Below, piece by piece: positions 22,680 through 34,909 of a stretch of 64,000 nucleotides of DNA. The notes beneath the pieces were generated by a model. It saw nothing but the letters and a program-made list of their open reading frames with translations. It was not told the DNA's origin and made no database searches. Position numbers and translations under genes: made by a program. Every line of letters begins with the position of its first letter. Position 1 is the first letter of the stretch. This DNA is from Toxonevra muliebris (Eukaryota > Arthropoda > Insecta > Diptera > Pallopteridae), in the NCBI GenBank assembly GCA_963691655.1, contig OY829327.1:67282079-67346078 (forward strand). The letters run 5' to 3'.

Positions 22680-23340
22680 TTTTTAGAACGCAGTAAAACT
22701 TAAATTTGAGTCTGATTGCAACCAAGAAGCCAAGATTTTATCTTTTTTAGAAAAATAGTAAGATTTCTAATAAGACGTATACTTATAGGGAGGCTATTAA
22801 AAAGTTAACAAGATATGAAGGTGTAGAAGTTACGGAAATGTGTAGTACGGAAAGCAGGTAGTACAACAATGGACTGTGTATGACTTCTTAAATTATGATG
22901 GTCGGATATTGGGTTTTGCAAATAACCACATTTACCACTTTATAATAGCTCTACGATTTGCATGTTCCTGTTTACGCACTTTTGTAAGATGAGTAATGGA
23001 TGGAGCTATAAGTACCCCCCAACAGCTAATGCTATACTGAAATTTCGAATGAAATAGTAGGAAACTATTTTTCAAGTATTGTTAGTGGAGAACTTTCTGA
23101 GGCGGTAAAACGAACGTATGGTGGATAGAAGATACTGTTTCAGAACCGAAATATGGTCAGACCAACTTAAATTCTCATCAACTATTACCCCTAGGTATTT
23201 AAAGTTCTTGGCGGTATCCACCTTAAAGCAATCATCGTTGCAAGGAGCATTATTGTTAATTGTAGTTATCGACTTGATGGCTCAGTCGAATCTCTGTCGA
23301 ATAGATGACGCGAACTTTCTTGTTAACAGAAAAAACAATT
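22680..23340 (-). pseudogene. CR1/Jockey-type non-LTR reverse transcriptase, C-terminal part
   Basis: Minus strand. The clearest block is VDTAKNFKYLGVIVDENLSW (about 23145-23205), the thumb-side motif typical of CR1/Jockey-like reverse transcriptases, followed by STIRSFYRLRKF. A degraded GISVWGGTY-like block and LLILQKCV follow near 22990, then a C-terminal AFRTTHFRNFYTF and LFNSLP near 22800, ending with KKIKSWLLGC near 22740. Several stops and shifts. It is 5' truncated and faces the R1-type copy. Confidence 0.7.
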
Positions 23341-25270
23341 AATCAATTAATTTTGTTTTTAAGTAACAAAAAGCACTGAAAAAATGAAACAATAGTTTAG
23401 AATAAATAATAACGTGTTTAATAAAACACAATAATTAAACCAAATTTTTTTTATATAGGGAGCAATTGGCATTGATTTAAAAAAGGAGTCGTAGATTCAA
23501 CGAAGTTGGATCTTAGTGCATAAAAACTAAGAAGTGCTGTCTAGGGTTAACCAACCTTTTTAATGTATTAAGTTTCGAGCTTAAAATTAAATATGAAATA
23601 CTTATGTACAAAAAATACAATAACAATATATTTTTATAGCTTCACCGTGAAATTAAGAAACATTTGGAATATAGAACAAGGTTTTTATATATTGCAATAC
23701 ATAGCAATTGCTGCCGCTACCATGTCAAATTCAAATGCAAACAAAATTAAGAAGCTTTCTTATGTTGCTCTTGCTTACGCAGCTGTAAATCTGCTTGGGA
23801 AAAATAACTGCAAAAAAGTTTAACACGATATTCACTTACGTCCTTGAAGCGCAACGCCGTTTAAATACTAAATGCAACAGACATACACATGTATAAATGA
23901 AGAAGGGATTTCTGCTTCTGATGCTGCTGCTGCTGCTGATGTTGTTGCTGATGCTGATGTTGCTGCCGCTGATGTTGCTGTTTCTGACGAGAGTATTCAG
24001 TGCGTTTTCATGCGAATATGGCACAATTGAGGCGATGAACAACATGACATTCGCAGGCGCTACATCTGGATATATATATATGTATGTATGTAATAAAATG
24101 TACGCATGTGTGTGTGAAGCAATTTTAATTTTAACGAGCCAAATGCTTGTCTCCTTTGAGTATAAAACTAAGCAACATATATCGAAGGACTGGGGAAGGA
24201 GGTGATAAAATTAAGCAAAAGAATCTGAAACAACGTAAATTGGCAACAGCATCGGCAGCAGCAGCATCGAAATCAGTTGCCACAAGGGAAAGCGAAACGA
24301 AATATGCACATATTTCAGTTCAAAACATTCACATATACTCCCAAATAAACGCACATGTAACACTACATATGACGATAAATGTATGTAGAGCACACTGTAT
24401 TGAACTAGTACAACATTTTGTTGTAAAAAAAGGCAACAGCAAAAGTAACAGAGCGACATACAGACAGATAGACAGACATTAGTGACAGTGACATAGAAAG
24501 CGCAGCTGGATTAGCGCATGTTTTGCAGTGTTGTTATCTTTATACACGAGAGATAAAGAGCGAGGAAATTTTTTTATACCACTTTAAGTGTTGCTGCATA
24601 TTGCACTATTTACACACACACACATGCATACATATATGTATATAAAGTGTGTGTGTGTGTTTGTTCGCCTCATTATATGCTGGAAAAATTGCTGCGCACC
24701 GTAGCGTGGTGCGACTGAATTTGTAAAGGCAATGAAAATAGCAGCAGCAACAGAAAATTGTTAAATGCAAATTCTACAAATGTTGCACATTGACACTGAT
24801 GAAGCAAATGTCGGTTTCGCCTTTCCCCCTGAATCTATGAATGTATGTGTGTACATACGACTACTGAGCATTCAAATGCAAATGGAAATTCAGTGTTTTG
24901 CATTTTAGGTTTGAAGCTTCATCTTGTTCTAAATTAAGTTACTTATTTCTCATACAAATACAAATTCGAATACAAATTTCATGTTTTCAGCATTTTAAAT
25001 AAAATTTATTTTCCTATTAGATTTTACAATCCAACAAAATTATGTAGCATTGTGTATGAAAATTAGAATTAACAGTTGGGGACAAAATTGTGTGAACATG
25101 AAAATAAAATAAAGTTTTGAGTGCTAAAAATATTTAATTTATGATTTTATCTATTAAATTCACTACTATTAAAAATGTATTTTTTGTTTGTTGATATTTC
25201 AATACGTAAATACTTGATTGCATTTTTTTTGTTATATAAAAATTGTTGTTTTTAACATAACTTGGGGTTG
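23341..25270. other. Microsatellite-rich stretch, no gene recognised
   Basis: CTG/GAT-type triplets at 23915-23985, GCAGCA runs near 24250-24270, a CA and TG pair at 24603-24662 that is itself an inverted repeat, and GACAGACA near 24460-24480. The open frames at 23593-23823, 23897-24205 and 24147-24482 are driven by these runs and show no domain. TAACAGTTGGGGACAAAAT at 25071 looks like a Tc1-like end with no partner. This is one of the better candidates for unique host DNA. Confidence 0.4.
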
Positions 25271-25274
25271 CTAA

Positions 25275-25777
25275 TCCTCAATTTCTTTTCCTGTCATCTT
25301 AGACACATTAAGTCGACGTTTTCCTTCCGATTCTGCAAATTGTATTCAAAGGTAGCAGCTGTTTTTTGCCATGTGCAATGCATATTTCCGCCTTGAGGCG
25401 ACTTAACTTTAAGCGCTTATTTATCACTTATAGAATACACAAACATCCACAATTTTTATTGAATATTCTATAATAATGTTGAATAATGTTGATTTTTTAT
25501 TACTTATTTTTCACTGTAACTTAAACAAAAATTAACTGCAAAAAAAAAAAACACTTCTGAATTAAATAATTTTCATGGGCATTTTGCCTGACTCTTCAAT
25601 TTAAAACAACCACAACTTTTGAACAGCTGTTGCTGGAACAAAGTAGCTTTCAGAAAATTACTTGAAAAACTAACAAAAAGACTCGGGGTTGGCCCTTGAT
25701 TTAAAATAAATTTATAACGGGATTTAATTTAAATATATATGCCAATCCGCCTTGAGGCGGACTTATGCATTTGAGGG
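25275..25777. mobile_element. piggyBac-like miniature element, related family
   Basis: About 503 bp. The right end is TTAA followed (minus strand) by CCCTCAAATGC and, 16 bp inside, the palindrome TCCGCCTCAAGGCGGA. The left edge has CTAATCCTCAA. TTAA target plus CCCT ends is the piggyBac pattern, and a short palindrome just inside the end is also seen in the copies at 35664 and 51877. A second CCGCCTTGAGGCG occurs at 25389. No coding sequence. The left end is less certain than the right. Confidence 0.5.
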
Positions 25778-25781
25778 TTAA

Positions 25782-27766
25782 TGATTCGTGAAGCTTTCGC
25801 GGCAACTATGGTGTAACAGGTTTTGATTATACAAGTCAACGAAATTAAATTTTTTTGAATACTGCAAATCGTTGGCTAAAATGTTAAAGTTAAAATGCTT
25901 TCATACATTTCGTAGTTGAAACTCAAAATTTATTTAACATTTTTAAACAATATTTTAACCAAGATCGTGAAACCCTTACTAAGTTTTGTTTTTTTTTTTC
26001 AATTGTTTGAAGCTTTTAAGTATACATAACTTTTTTTAATTGAATTATTTTATTTATTCATTTTATTTAATGTACTTGTTTTTGTTAACCTACTTTTATC
26101 TTCAAATTATTATTATAAAATTAATAAATACATTTTTAAGAAATTAGTTTTCATTGTATTATTGAAAATATTTTTTTTGTGCTGTTGTGAATCCAGTAAG
26201 TGAAATTTTTTCGGGATGTTTTCCATCTTTTATCTTTTTACCACAGAATTAAAACTGCCATCAATAATTGCACAATAGCCTCAAAAAACCTTCAAAATGC
26301 TTGAGATGACCGTTGTTTGGCATAATTAAAAATTTTGTATGTCCGTGTTATTTGGAAAACATTTCGTTTATAAAAAATTAGAATTTTACCGAATTTTAGA
26401 ATTTTTTCGAATTTAAGCCCTTCCATTTACGATTTCTAGATCCGCCCCTATCTAAAGATCTCTAGAAAGCTACCCGTACAAAATCGGATACACTCGCTAT
26501 CTTTCTCTCAATATTTGTTTAATTGATTCGTTAATAGAATGATCAATTACTTACACTTTTCACTTACAACATTTTATTTTATTAAATCAAAGATAATGAT
26601 ATTTGTTTTTCATAACAAAAAATTAAATTTTACTGGTTAGATTTGCTAAACTTGTTGCCTTCGTTTTGGGTTGGCTCAGTGGGTACCTGTGTCTCTTTTT
26701 TGTGCTTTTTTTTACTTGTTAACGTTGATTTTATGTGGATTCTTTATTTCTTTTTATTTTCTTCATTTGTGCGTATGTATGTTTGTGTGAGAGAGTATTG
26801 TAAAATTTACAAAACGACGGAAAAGTAGTGAATTGAAAAGCAGGCAATAAGGATACGTTTCGAATTGATTTGTTCGCTGATTTGTTTGTTCGCTTGTGCG
26901 TTTGTTCGTTCATTCACTCATTTATTTGTTCATTCTTCTCGTTTGTTCGTTCCATCATTCGTTCGTTTGTGCGTTATTTAAAATAGCAGGAAATGTACGC
27001 TTGATTACTTTTGAAAGACAGCATAAAATTCGTTTCCGTCTTTTGGATTAACGGAAACGCGTCTCAGTTCATTTTGAAATATATAGAGGCAAGCACATAC
27101 AAACATAGACACACATACATCTAGGGGGTTCGCAGTAAACTTCTGCCGAATACTTAGTACGGAACGTAATTGGTATCGGAATGGGCCTTGGCAATGAAGA
27201 TAAGACGAGCATGGCAGATGTTTTAAATTACACTTGAATGAATATTGAAAAAAGTTCTTTTACGATTTACAATTTTGTTCAGAGTTGCATAAATACACAA
27301 TACATGCACAATAAATGCACAATAAGCATGTACATTTACATTTTTTTACTAGTCTAGACGTATATTTTTGCTGATTGAGATGTTTTTGTCACTAATCATA
27401 GTTATATTTTATTTTCAGTTATCATATACTCGTAATACTATCTAAGAATTTTAAGGAAATGCAAGTGCAAGAACAAAAGAAAAAACTTGGAGTGTTGCCA
27501 AATGATGTGCCAATAAGTTTTCGAATGGTTTGTAACCAGGAGTTTTCGAAACTCATGTCGGAATGTCATTTACAAACAAAAAGTCTTTTTTTATACGCTC
27601 AAAAACTCAAAGTTCTATGGATTCAAATTAAGTAAATTAAAGAAGTCGTTAAAAGGTATTAACCTTTAGCAGCATTGTGGTCAGCACTGCTGACTACATA
27701 TTTTTTTTTGGTTTTTTTCAATAACAGAACTGTAATTTTTTTTTATATAAAATGATTAATTCCTGC
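25782..27766. other. AT-rich; TTCGTT-type repeat
   Basis: At 26868-26965 the sequence is built from TTTGTTCG and TTCATTCA words, a degenerate 4-bp-based tandem repeat. No supported coding frame elsewhere in the stretch. Confidence 0.45.
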
Positions 27767-27770
27767 TATA

Positions 27771-28582
27771 CAACCTTGATCAAAAAGTTCCCGGAATTTA
27801 TTCAGAAAATTAAAAATAAAAGTTTATACATCTAAATCTATATTGTCCCCTTCAAAATAATTCCCATCGACTGTAACACACTTATGCCAGCACTTGATCC
27901 AATCCTCGAAACATTTTTTATATTTGGTTTTCGGAATGTCCATCAGTGCTTCCTGCGATTTTCCCATTACTTCCTCTCGGCTGCTGAAACGCGTTCCCCG
28001 TAATGGTTTTTTAACTCGATTGAACAGTAAGAAGTCACAGGGTGAATCAGCCAAATCAGGTGAATTCGGTGGCTGTTGGATGGTATTTGTTGCATTTTTC
28101 GTAAAAAAATTACGACTAATAATGGCACTGTGCGACAATGCGTTATCATGGTGCAAAATCTACGAGTTTTCTGTTCACAATTCTGGTCTCTTTCGGCGAA
28201 TTGCTTCACGCAAACTTCTCATAATGCCCAAATAATACTCTCTGATGGTTAATTTGCGGTTATTAACCAAAATTTCTTTTACTTTATCAATGTTTTCGTC
28301 GGTTTTCGATGTCGATGGTCTGCCACTGCGTTCATCATCTTCGATTGACTCACGACCACTTTTGAACCGCTCGTACTACTGGTAAACGACCGTTCTCTTT
28401 AGAGAATCGTTGCCGAAACACTTTTCCATTAAATCCGTTTTTTACGCAAAATTTAATACAATACAATTTAATAAAATGACACACAAACAGATGTACCAAT
28501 TTAACAAAAAAAAACAGAACTCAAATCGGAACGATGGGAGCGCCACACGGTGGTTATACCGGGAACTTTTTGATCAAGGTGG
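27771..28582. mobile_element. mariner element with internal deletion
   Basis: 812 bp with long inverted ends, CCTTGATCAAAAAGTTCCCG near 27774 and its complement ending near 28580, apparently without mismatch over at least 20 bp. TATA flanks both sides (27767-27770, 28583-28586), consistent with the TA target. A full mariner is about 1.3 kb, and the missing piece is the middle of the transposase. The ends are well preserved, so this copy could still be mobilised by a transposase supplied from elsewhere. Confidence 0.85.
27824..28429 (-). pseudogene. mariner transposase, internally deleted
   Basis: Minus strand from an ATG at 28427-28429. The N-terminal DNA-binding part is present: MEKCFGNDSLKRTVVYQ, a stop (tryptophan codon lost), YERFKSGRESIEDDERSGRP and STSKTDENIDKVKEILV. 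The central part with the first catalytic aspartate is deleted. Reading resumes at YYLGIMRSLREAIRRKRPEL, then LHHDNALSHSA with the second aspartate, then QPPNSPDL and PCDFLLF with the third (DD34D type). Two extra residues (ADSPCDF instead of APCDF) alter the spacing between the second and third aspartates. The C-terminal KCFEDWIKCWHKC and NYFEGDNIDLDV end at 27824. Two stops lie at tryptophan positions. It cannot encode an active enzyme. Confidence 0.85.
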
Positions 28583-28610
28583 TATATGGTACCAAGATGA
28601 TTTTTCTAAC

Positions 28611-29841
28611 TCGAAAAAATCTTAACACACGTTTTGCCAAATAATTTTTTTTGGGTGTAAAATTTAAAAATTTCTTTGATCTAGTTATCTTTGAAAAATA
28701 TGTCAGTTGTTATTTTATTGTGAGTTTGATCAAAAAGAGTAAAGAAAAAGAAGTACGTCTTAAAATTATCAAAAAAATCCAAATTGGTCCGACAAAAAAT
28801 TGGTCAAAGAATTGAAGATCTGCCGTCAAACTGTTTCCAATGGTATTAAACAGCTTCAGGAGAATTTGTCCATCGATAGGAAACCTGGTTCGGGAAGAAA
28901 ACAAGGACCACATGATATTGTGAAAGCCAAGAAAATAGAAAGCATATTGAAAAGATCTCCAAACACATCTGGTAGAAAAGCCTCCCGGTTAGCCCAGTGC
29001 TCTGACTATTTGGTGCGAAAAGTTAAAGCCAATGCAGGTTTGAAAACATACAAAGTCCAAAAAGTTCCAGACAGGAATGCTGCAAAAAATGCAGACGCCA
29101 AAAGTAGGGCTCGGAAATTAAAATCGAATTTCATACAAAAATATTCATGTTGTATAATGGACGACGAAACGTATGCACTGGCAGATTTTACGCAGCTTCC
29201 GGGTCAAAATTTTGATGTTGCTGCTGCTCGAAGAAATGTCGAAGAACAATTTAGAATCCAAAAGCAGACAAAATTTCCTCAAAAATTTCTGGTATGGCAA
29301 GCTATATGCAGTTGCGGCAAAAGAAGCAAGTCATTTGTTACAGTGGGCTCTATAAATACCGAAATATACATCAAAGAATGTTTGAAAAAAATACTTCTTC
29401 CTTTCATAAGAGAGCACAATGTGTCCACATATTTTTGGCCCGATTTCGTTTCATATCACTACGGCAAGAAAGCTCTGGAGTGGTACCAAAGTAAAAACAT
29501 AGTTTTTGTACCAAGAGTGGCCAATCAATCCTCCTAATTGTCCGGAGCTAAGACCAGTGAAGAGAGATTGGGCTCTTGTGAAAAGAAACTTAAAGGTGTC
29601 CCAAAATATCGAAGATTTTAAAAGGAGATGGGCAAACTGTCTGAACCAACTATCAATTCTCTAATGGAAGGCTTACCAAAAAAGATCCACGAGTTCATAA
29701 ATAGTGGTTAGAACTAAAAAAAGTTATATTTTTCTGTAATTTGTAAAATATTATCAATTAAACAAAAAAAAAAAAAAATCAAAACTCTAAGATCAACCGT
29801 TTAAAAATTATTGAAATTTATATATGTTAAGATTTTTTCGA
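28611..29841. mobile_element. Tc1/mariner element, DD37E-like group, complete length
   Basis: Inverted ends TCGAAAAAATCTTAACA at 28611-28627 and the exact complement at 29825-29841, enclosing a transposase pseudogene. Length 1231 bp is normal. The exact outer borders and TA duplication are uncertain. It begins 28 bp from the right end of the mariner at 27771-28582. Confidence 0.7.
28738..29711 (+). pseudogene. Tc1/mariner transposase, DD37E-like group, inactivated
   Basis: Plus strand. EVRLKIIKKIQIGPTKNW near 28749 is the N-terminal helix-turn-helix, then a frameshift leads into the long frame KELKICRQTVSNGIKQLQEN and PGSGRK. The catalytic part has MDDETYALADFTQLPGQNFD (29158), VWQAICSCG, YIKECLKK, FWPDFVSYHYGKKALEWY (29445) and then PPNCPELRPVKRDWALVKRN (29530). 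Three defects are clear: a tandem duplication of AATC near 29523-29530 shifts the frame just before PPNCPEL, the final catalytic glutamate is replaced by lysine (RPVK where the copy at 2510 has RPIE), and a further shift near 29650 separates the C-terminal end, which stops at 29709-29711. No start codon is in frame with the first block. Confidence 0.85.
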
Positions 29842-32118
29842 TCTCACTCCTTATTTGGTAGAACCAACCAAAAAATCATTATACAGCTTCGCATCGATTT
29901 GTAAGCGCTGGGAAAACTTTTTTTCATTAATTTTTTTCATTCTTGACTTTATTTACTTTATCATCTCCGTACGAAAATTCATTTGTCCTCACCACCATTT
30001 TTGTGAACCAAAAATAACTTAAGATTGAAAATTTTAGAGTAAAACATCGGATAAAATAAAATAAGACAATAAAAATAATCGTTTACATTTATTGATAATA
30101 TATAAAATTTCTGTACATGTAATTTTTCATCATAGTTCATCTTCTTACAAATTTTATATACGTACACACACTCACATAGTTATACGAACGATTTTCTTTC
30201 ACTTAGATTTTCTTACGTAATAATTCAAATTTAAAAATGTTTTGATTCAGTTCTATTTAATTTATCATTGTTAACTAAGAAAACCCAAAAACAGAACAAT
30301 ATCAAACAATAAAGAAAAAAGTATTCACAATATTGCTGAAAAATGTTAGAAAAAAATATTCAAAATTAAAGTTTAATATTTTGTATGGCCTCCATTGGCT
30401 TTAGCTGCCTCTGATAGACGAGACGGTATAGACAAGTTTAGGTTTGTTGTAGTTCTGTGAGATTTCATTATATAGGGGTTCCGTATTTCCTTCTTTTTTC
30501 ATGCTACACTAATAGTAATTGTTTTGTTTGTTGTTGTTATCAGAGTAAAAAAAGCAAAATAACAAAGCTGCATTAAATAAATTTACACATTTTAATTATT
30601 CCGTAAAAAAATCGAAAAATTGTATCGTATGTATACTTATGTGAGTGTGTGTATGTATTGTTAAAGATTCTTCAAAATTTAAATTTGAAAAACTTGCTGT
30701 ATTATGAAGCTTTTCTCTGAAATATATAACTGAATGAGAAAGAAATTTTCACCAATAATCATTGGTATTAATATAATAGGTAGAATCCGCATTCAGTTTT
30801 ATATATCAAAAAAATTCCACTGACTCTACTCCCACATTTGCAGGCAGGTTCCATTTAGTTTTTTGAACTACTTAAACTATTATAACATGAAAATTGATTA
30901 CCTTATCGCCGTAAATACCCAATTTGTAGAAAAGAATTTCAGGCGATGCGCGAAGAAGAGTATTCAATGAGTCGCTAAAGAGACGTGTAGAAGATAAATA
31001 CAATGATTTAAATTTTTTTATATGTTATTATTGACATCTTTAACTGTACAAAAAAAATGATTGGAGTTTATTTTACGATATTTTTTTTAGTGGTTTTTAC
31101 GCCCAAAGTGGACACCTAAAAAAAAGGTTTGTCGCTGGCTTGGGTGATTGCGACACTTGAAGTCATCTGAAAAAAAAAATTTAAATGGAATACTATTTTG
31201 CATGCTTATCATTCTGGCAGGTAGTAGATTTAAACATTTTTATTAAAAAATAATAAAATGGCAGACTTCTAAAAAAAAAATTCAAAAATCACGCTTTTTT
31301 TTGTTGAAAATCGGGGTGAAACATAAGAAATAATTGTTAAAAATAAACAATTTTACTACCTGCGAGAGCCATTGCCGTGTAGAATAATTTATTAAAATTT
31401 CAGCTCAATGGCTTTATAGAATTTCTTCAAACCCCTGGGCCGATCAATAAAACGTTGTTTCGAGAAAAACGCTTTTAAAGTTTTAACAACACATACAGTT
31501 TAACCAACAGGCGCTCTCGACTATGTGCTATAACTTCGTTAATATTTTGAATTTTGGTACGAAATACATAATAAAAAAAATCGGTTCTTGAAATTCGAAC
31601 ACCAGACTACATCCTTAAAGCAATGTCTAAAAATTTGAAACGAAAAATTCTTACGGTTTTTCCTTAGTTATTTTTTGTTTATTTATAGATACATAATTTT
31701 CACTTATAAAATGGTTTTTCTTATATCGAGTATGTAGACTTAATACTTCTGCAAGTGTTCCATTAGCTAGATTTTCATTCCAGATAAAGATACTGCTACT
31801 GCAAAAATATAATAGCAAACAAATTTTTTTTTGATTAAATGCTGATTTATTTATCCATTAAACGGGATACAATTTATATAGATGCTTAGTTAACTTATCT
31901 AAGTACAAAATTAAATAGGTAAATTTTTGTTCATGGGTAAAATATTAAAAAAGGTAAAAAACAATGAAAAACCATTATACTTAAACAAAATTGATACTGT
32001 ACATGTGACAAAAGTTAAAAGAATTGATTACTAAAATATTGTCTATTGCCCGGTGTTATACACTAGTCCGTTTTCATGATTAAAATAGCAAGCGGAAATT
32101 AGTTTTCCTTCAAATAAT
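29842..32118. other. AT-rich, no gene recognised
   Basis: No coding motif seen. GAAACATAAG to CCCCTGGGCC around 31320-31440 is somewhat less AT-rich and may be an old repeat, unidentified. Confidence 0.35.
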
Positions 32119-32126
32119 ATTGTATG

Positions 32127-33042
32127 CAGGGTTGGACTTGGAATTTTAAAGTCCTAGGGCCGATATTTTGAGGGGCCTCAAAATTTCTGGGAAATATTTA
32201 TTTCTTAAATAAATATAAAATATAAATATAATTCTCGGAAAAATGAACCTGAAATGAAAATGAACCGAAAGTAGTTATAAGATCATCAAAACCCAATTTG
32301 TGAAGAATTTTCTTGTTTCATGCTCGTACGTAATCTATTTTTGATGATCTTTTTTTAACTTTCATTACGGTAATCGGAATTCAGAATGCCGGTTTGTTAT
32401 TTGTGCTACCAAAGTATTATCTTGTAGCTGTGGTGGATATTGTAACCAAATCAGAATTGCCCTGTAAGTAAGAACGTCATTATTTCCCAAATTTTGAATG
32501 CAATGATTTATAGTGCAGACACATGAGAGAGCATTTCATTGAAATTCTGCATTTCAAATTTAGGTGGACACACGACAAAAAAGGAATTTCAAATTCGTTT
32601 TTTGACAGATTATAGGTTTGGAGCAGAAAAAGAATTTTTGTGTGTGTTTTCTGTAAATAAAAACAAGTAAACAATGTTGCCTTGCAATTGGATTTGGACA
32701 CCAAAAATTTATGTAACAATTATGGATAATTGGAAGAATGGCAATGAGTTACTTACCTACTCCATTATTTTATTTTTTCACTTAATAAGTGTTACAAGAA
32801 CAGAATTTCAATGAAATGTTAAATTTGCCTGAAATGCACTATTGCATTGCAATTTAATGTAAAATATGAGCATACAAGCGACATGTATTCATTAGAAAAT
32901 GCACAGTCGCAGTAATCGAACAATACAACTGCTAAAATTTCCTGTTTTTTTTTTCTTAAAATTTTTGAAATTTGTTTTAATTGGAGGCCCTCAACTGGTG
33001 CATACCCCGGAGCCATGGCCCACCATACTAAATCCGTCTCTG
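32127..33042. mobile_element. hAT-type non-autonomous element
   Basis: 916 bp flanked by a 7-of-8 direct repeat, ATTGTATG (32119-32126) and ATTGTATA (33043-33050). Ends are inverted: the left begins CAGGGTTGGACTTGG and the right, on the other strand, CAGAGACGGATTTAG; GGGCC follows 25-35 bp in on both. This matches the CAGRG...GG ends common in hAT elements. Inside is a second inverted pair, CATTTCATTGAAATTCTG at 32533-32550 and its complement at 32801-32818, perhaps a nested element. The open frames inside show no transposase motif. Confidence 0.65.
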
Positions 33043-33050
33043 ATTGTATA

Positions 33051-33710
33051 TACCAAAGAATCTTAATTTAAAGTTTATAAGTATATGGAAGAAACCCGTA
33101 GACTTTTTCTCCGGTGTTATCAAGAAATATGTTGTCTTCGAGGGTTTTGTTTTGTTTTGCATTCTTATTGCTTTTGCCGACAACATCTTTCGTTATTTAA
33201 TTGTTTTGAATACAAATGTTCTTACTTATTAATTCATATAGTAACTAGTTATTAAATTAATATCACTCAACGAAAATCATCGCAACTAAGAACTGCAATA
33301 CAGAAAATTTTCTTGCAAATCATCTTTCAATCGTCCAAACGATTAAAAGATGAGCAAAGATGTACAGAAAACCCAAACAATAAAGAAAAAGGATTACAAA
33401 ATCACTCTTTCAACGATCGCCTTGAAGAGATCTGCGGGAATAAAATTCGAAGTCTATGGCGCATAGTCATAGTCAAAACTAAAGTGTAAAGTGTAAGAAA
33501 TGCATGGCATCAAGGTATACTTTATTTTTGACTATGACTATTCCCCTATGCCTTTTATTAGTGTAACTCTTCTAAATATTAGATGAAAGAGTCTCTCGTT
33601 GATCTCGATCGTCCAATAATCTTCTAAACGCTAACCGGGTATTTCTAATATAATCACAATCTTTGACATTTCCGATTAATTTATGATTGGAGAGTATGCA
33701 AAGCAACTAC
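33051..33710. other. Mostly featureless; small hairpin
   Basis: ATAGTCATAGTCAAAA (33463-33478) and its exact complement at 33526-33541 form a hairpin with a 47-bp loop. No gene seen. Confidence 0.45.
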
Positions 33711-33713
33711 AAT

Positions 33714-33983
33714 GGTTGCGTTCAGAAGCTACACAAAATTTTAAATTGTTGTTTGTAAATTGCCAACAGTTCGTTTTAAACTGTTGTGTCTTCTGAACGG
33801 CATGATGCATCGTCTGTCCAATTTTTAGGAAACAACATGTTTGCATGAAAGAGCGGAAAAATAATATGATCGCAAAAATGGCGTCCAAATGCCAACAGTT
33901 GTGCTGAGCAAAAACACACAACTACGCGTTCAGAAGACACGCTCTCCTCTGTTGGGCAACAGTTGCGTCTTCTGAACATAACC
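33714..33983. mobile_element. Miniature element with a hairpin at each end
   Basis: Outer inverted ends GGTTGCGTTCAGAAG and CTTCTGAACATAACC. In addition each end is a hairpin: GTTCAGAAG at 33719 pairs with CTTCTGAAC at 33790, and GTTCAGAAGAC at 33928 pairs with GTCTTCTGAAC at 33967. AAT occurs on both sides and may be a 3-bp target duplication. No coding sequence. Confidence 0.55.
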
Positions 33984-33989
33984 AATGCC

Positions 33990-34720
33990 ATCAATAATGA
34001 AAATCATTGTCGAATTTCGTAAATACATACCTATGTTTCTCTGTAGGTACCGCAATTGTGCGTATTGTATTCACTCTGCAGTATACAATCAAAATCATCA
34101 ATAGCTCATTGTCAGCCTAAATGATATTGGCAATTACCTCAAACACTAATTTATTACTAATTGCTAATGAAAGCACAAAGATTGTTTTATCATAATTTAT
34201 TATACAAATATTCGTAAATTTCTTCAGTATACTATGCACATATACATACATATATATATATTGTATAAAATTAATAATGTATCAAGCTTAAACTGAAATC
34301 GTATTAATGCCGTTCGTTCTATGTTGATGCGATTACATCTGAAATATCTTATTTAATTAAAATTGAATCGATTACAGAAGTAACTAAAATTTTAAAGCCT
34401 AAAAATTCTTAACTTCATTACTTACCTCATTTATAAGTACATGTTATACATACATACATCGCCATCACCCTTCGGTCTTTCGGTATTTCTGCATTTGCAT
34501 TTCAAATGTGACAAAAATGTTCACGCTTAGTTGAATTGTAATTTGATTGGGTGCCAATGGTGGAAGTCGTGGTGGAGCTGATGTTGAATGTAGAGATGGT
34601 TAAAATGATCAATTACATTTTCAGTTCGCATTATTGGTCACAAGCACACAAACCTCAATAAACGTCATCACTTAAGAAAATTAAATGGGTATGTGTTTGT
34701 GCAGCGGTGGCGAAAGGGTT
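33990..34720. other. AT-rich, no gene recognised
   Basis: CATACATATATATAT-type microsatellite near 34240-34262. Nothing else supported. Confidence 0.4.
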
Positions 34721-34860
34721 TTCAGTGTATATAGAATAACTAAAATTTGGTAAAAGCCAAAGAACTGAAGCCAAAGCCGAATACACGGCAAATACTTCGG
34801 CCACTTTTTGCCGAAGCCGAAGATAATAAGCATTTTATTTTATAATAATTGATACAAAGT

Positions 34861-34909
34861 AAGTGAAGTAAAAGTGAAGTGAAGTAAAAGTGAAGTGAAG
34901 TAAAAGTTG
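34861..34909. repeat. 16-bp tandem repeat
   Basis: About three copies of GTAAAAGTGAAGTGAA, bounded on both sides by TTGATACAAA. Confidence 0.75.

Noticed and set aside
23897..24482. Two frames with leucine- and alanine-rich stretches
   Set aside because: Driven by CTG/GCA triplet repeats; no recognisable protein.
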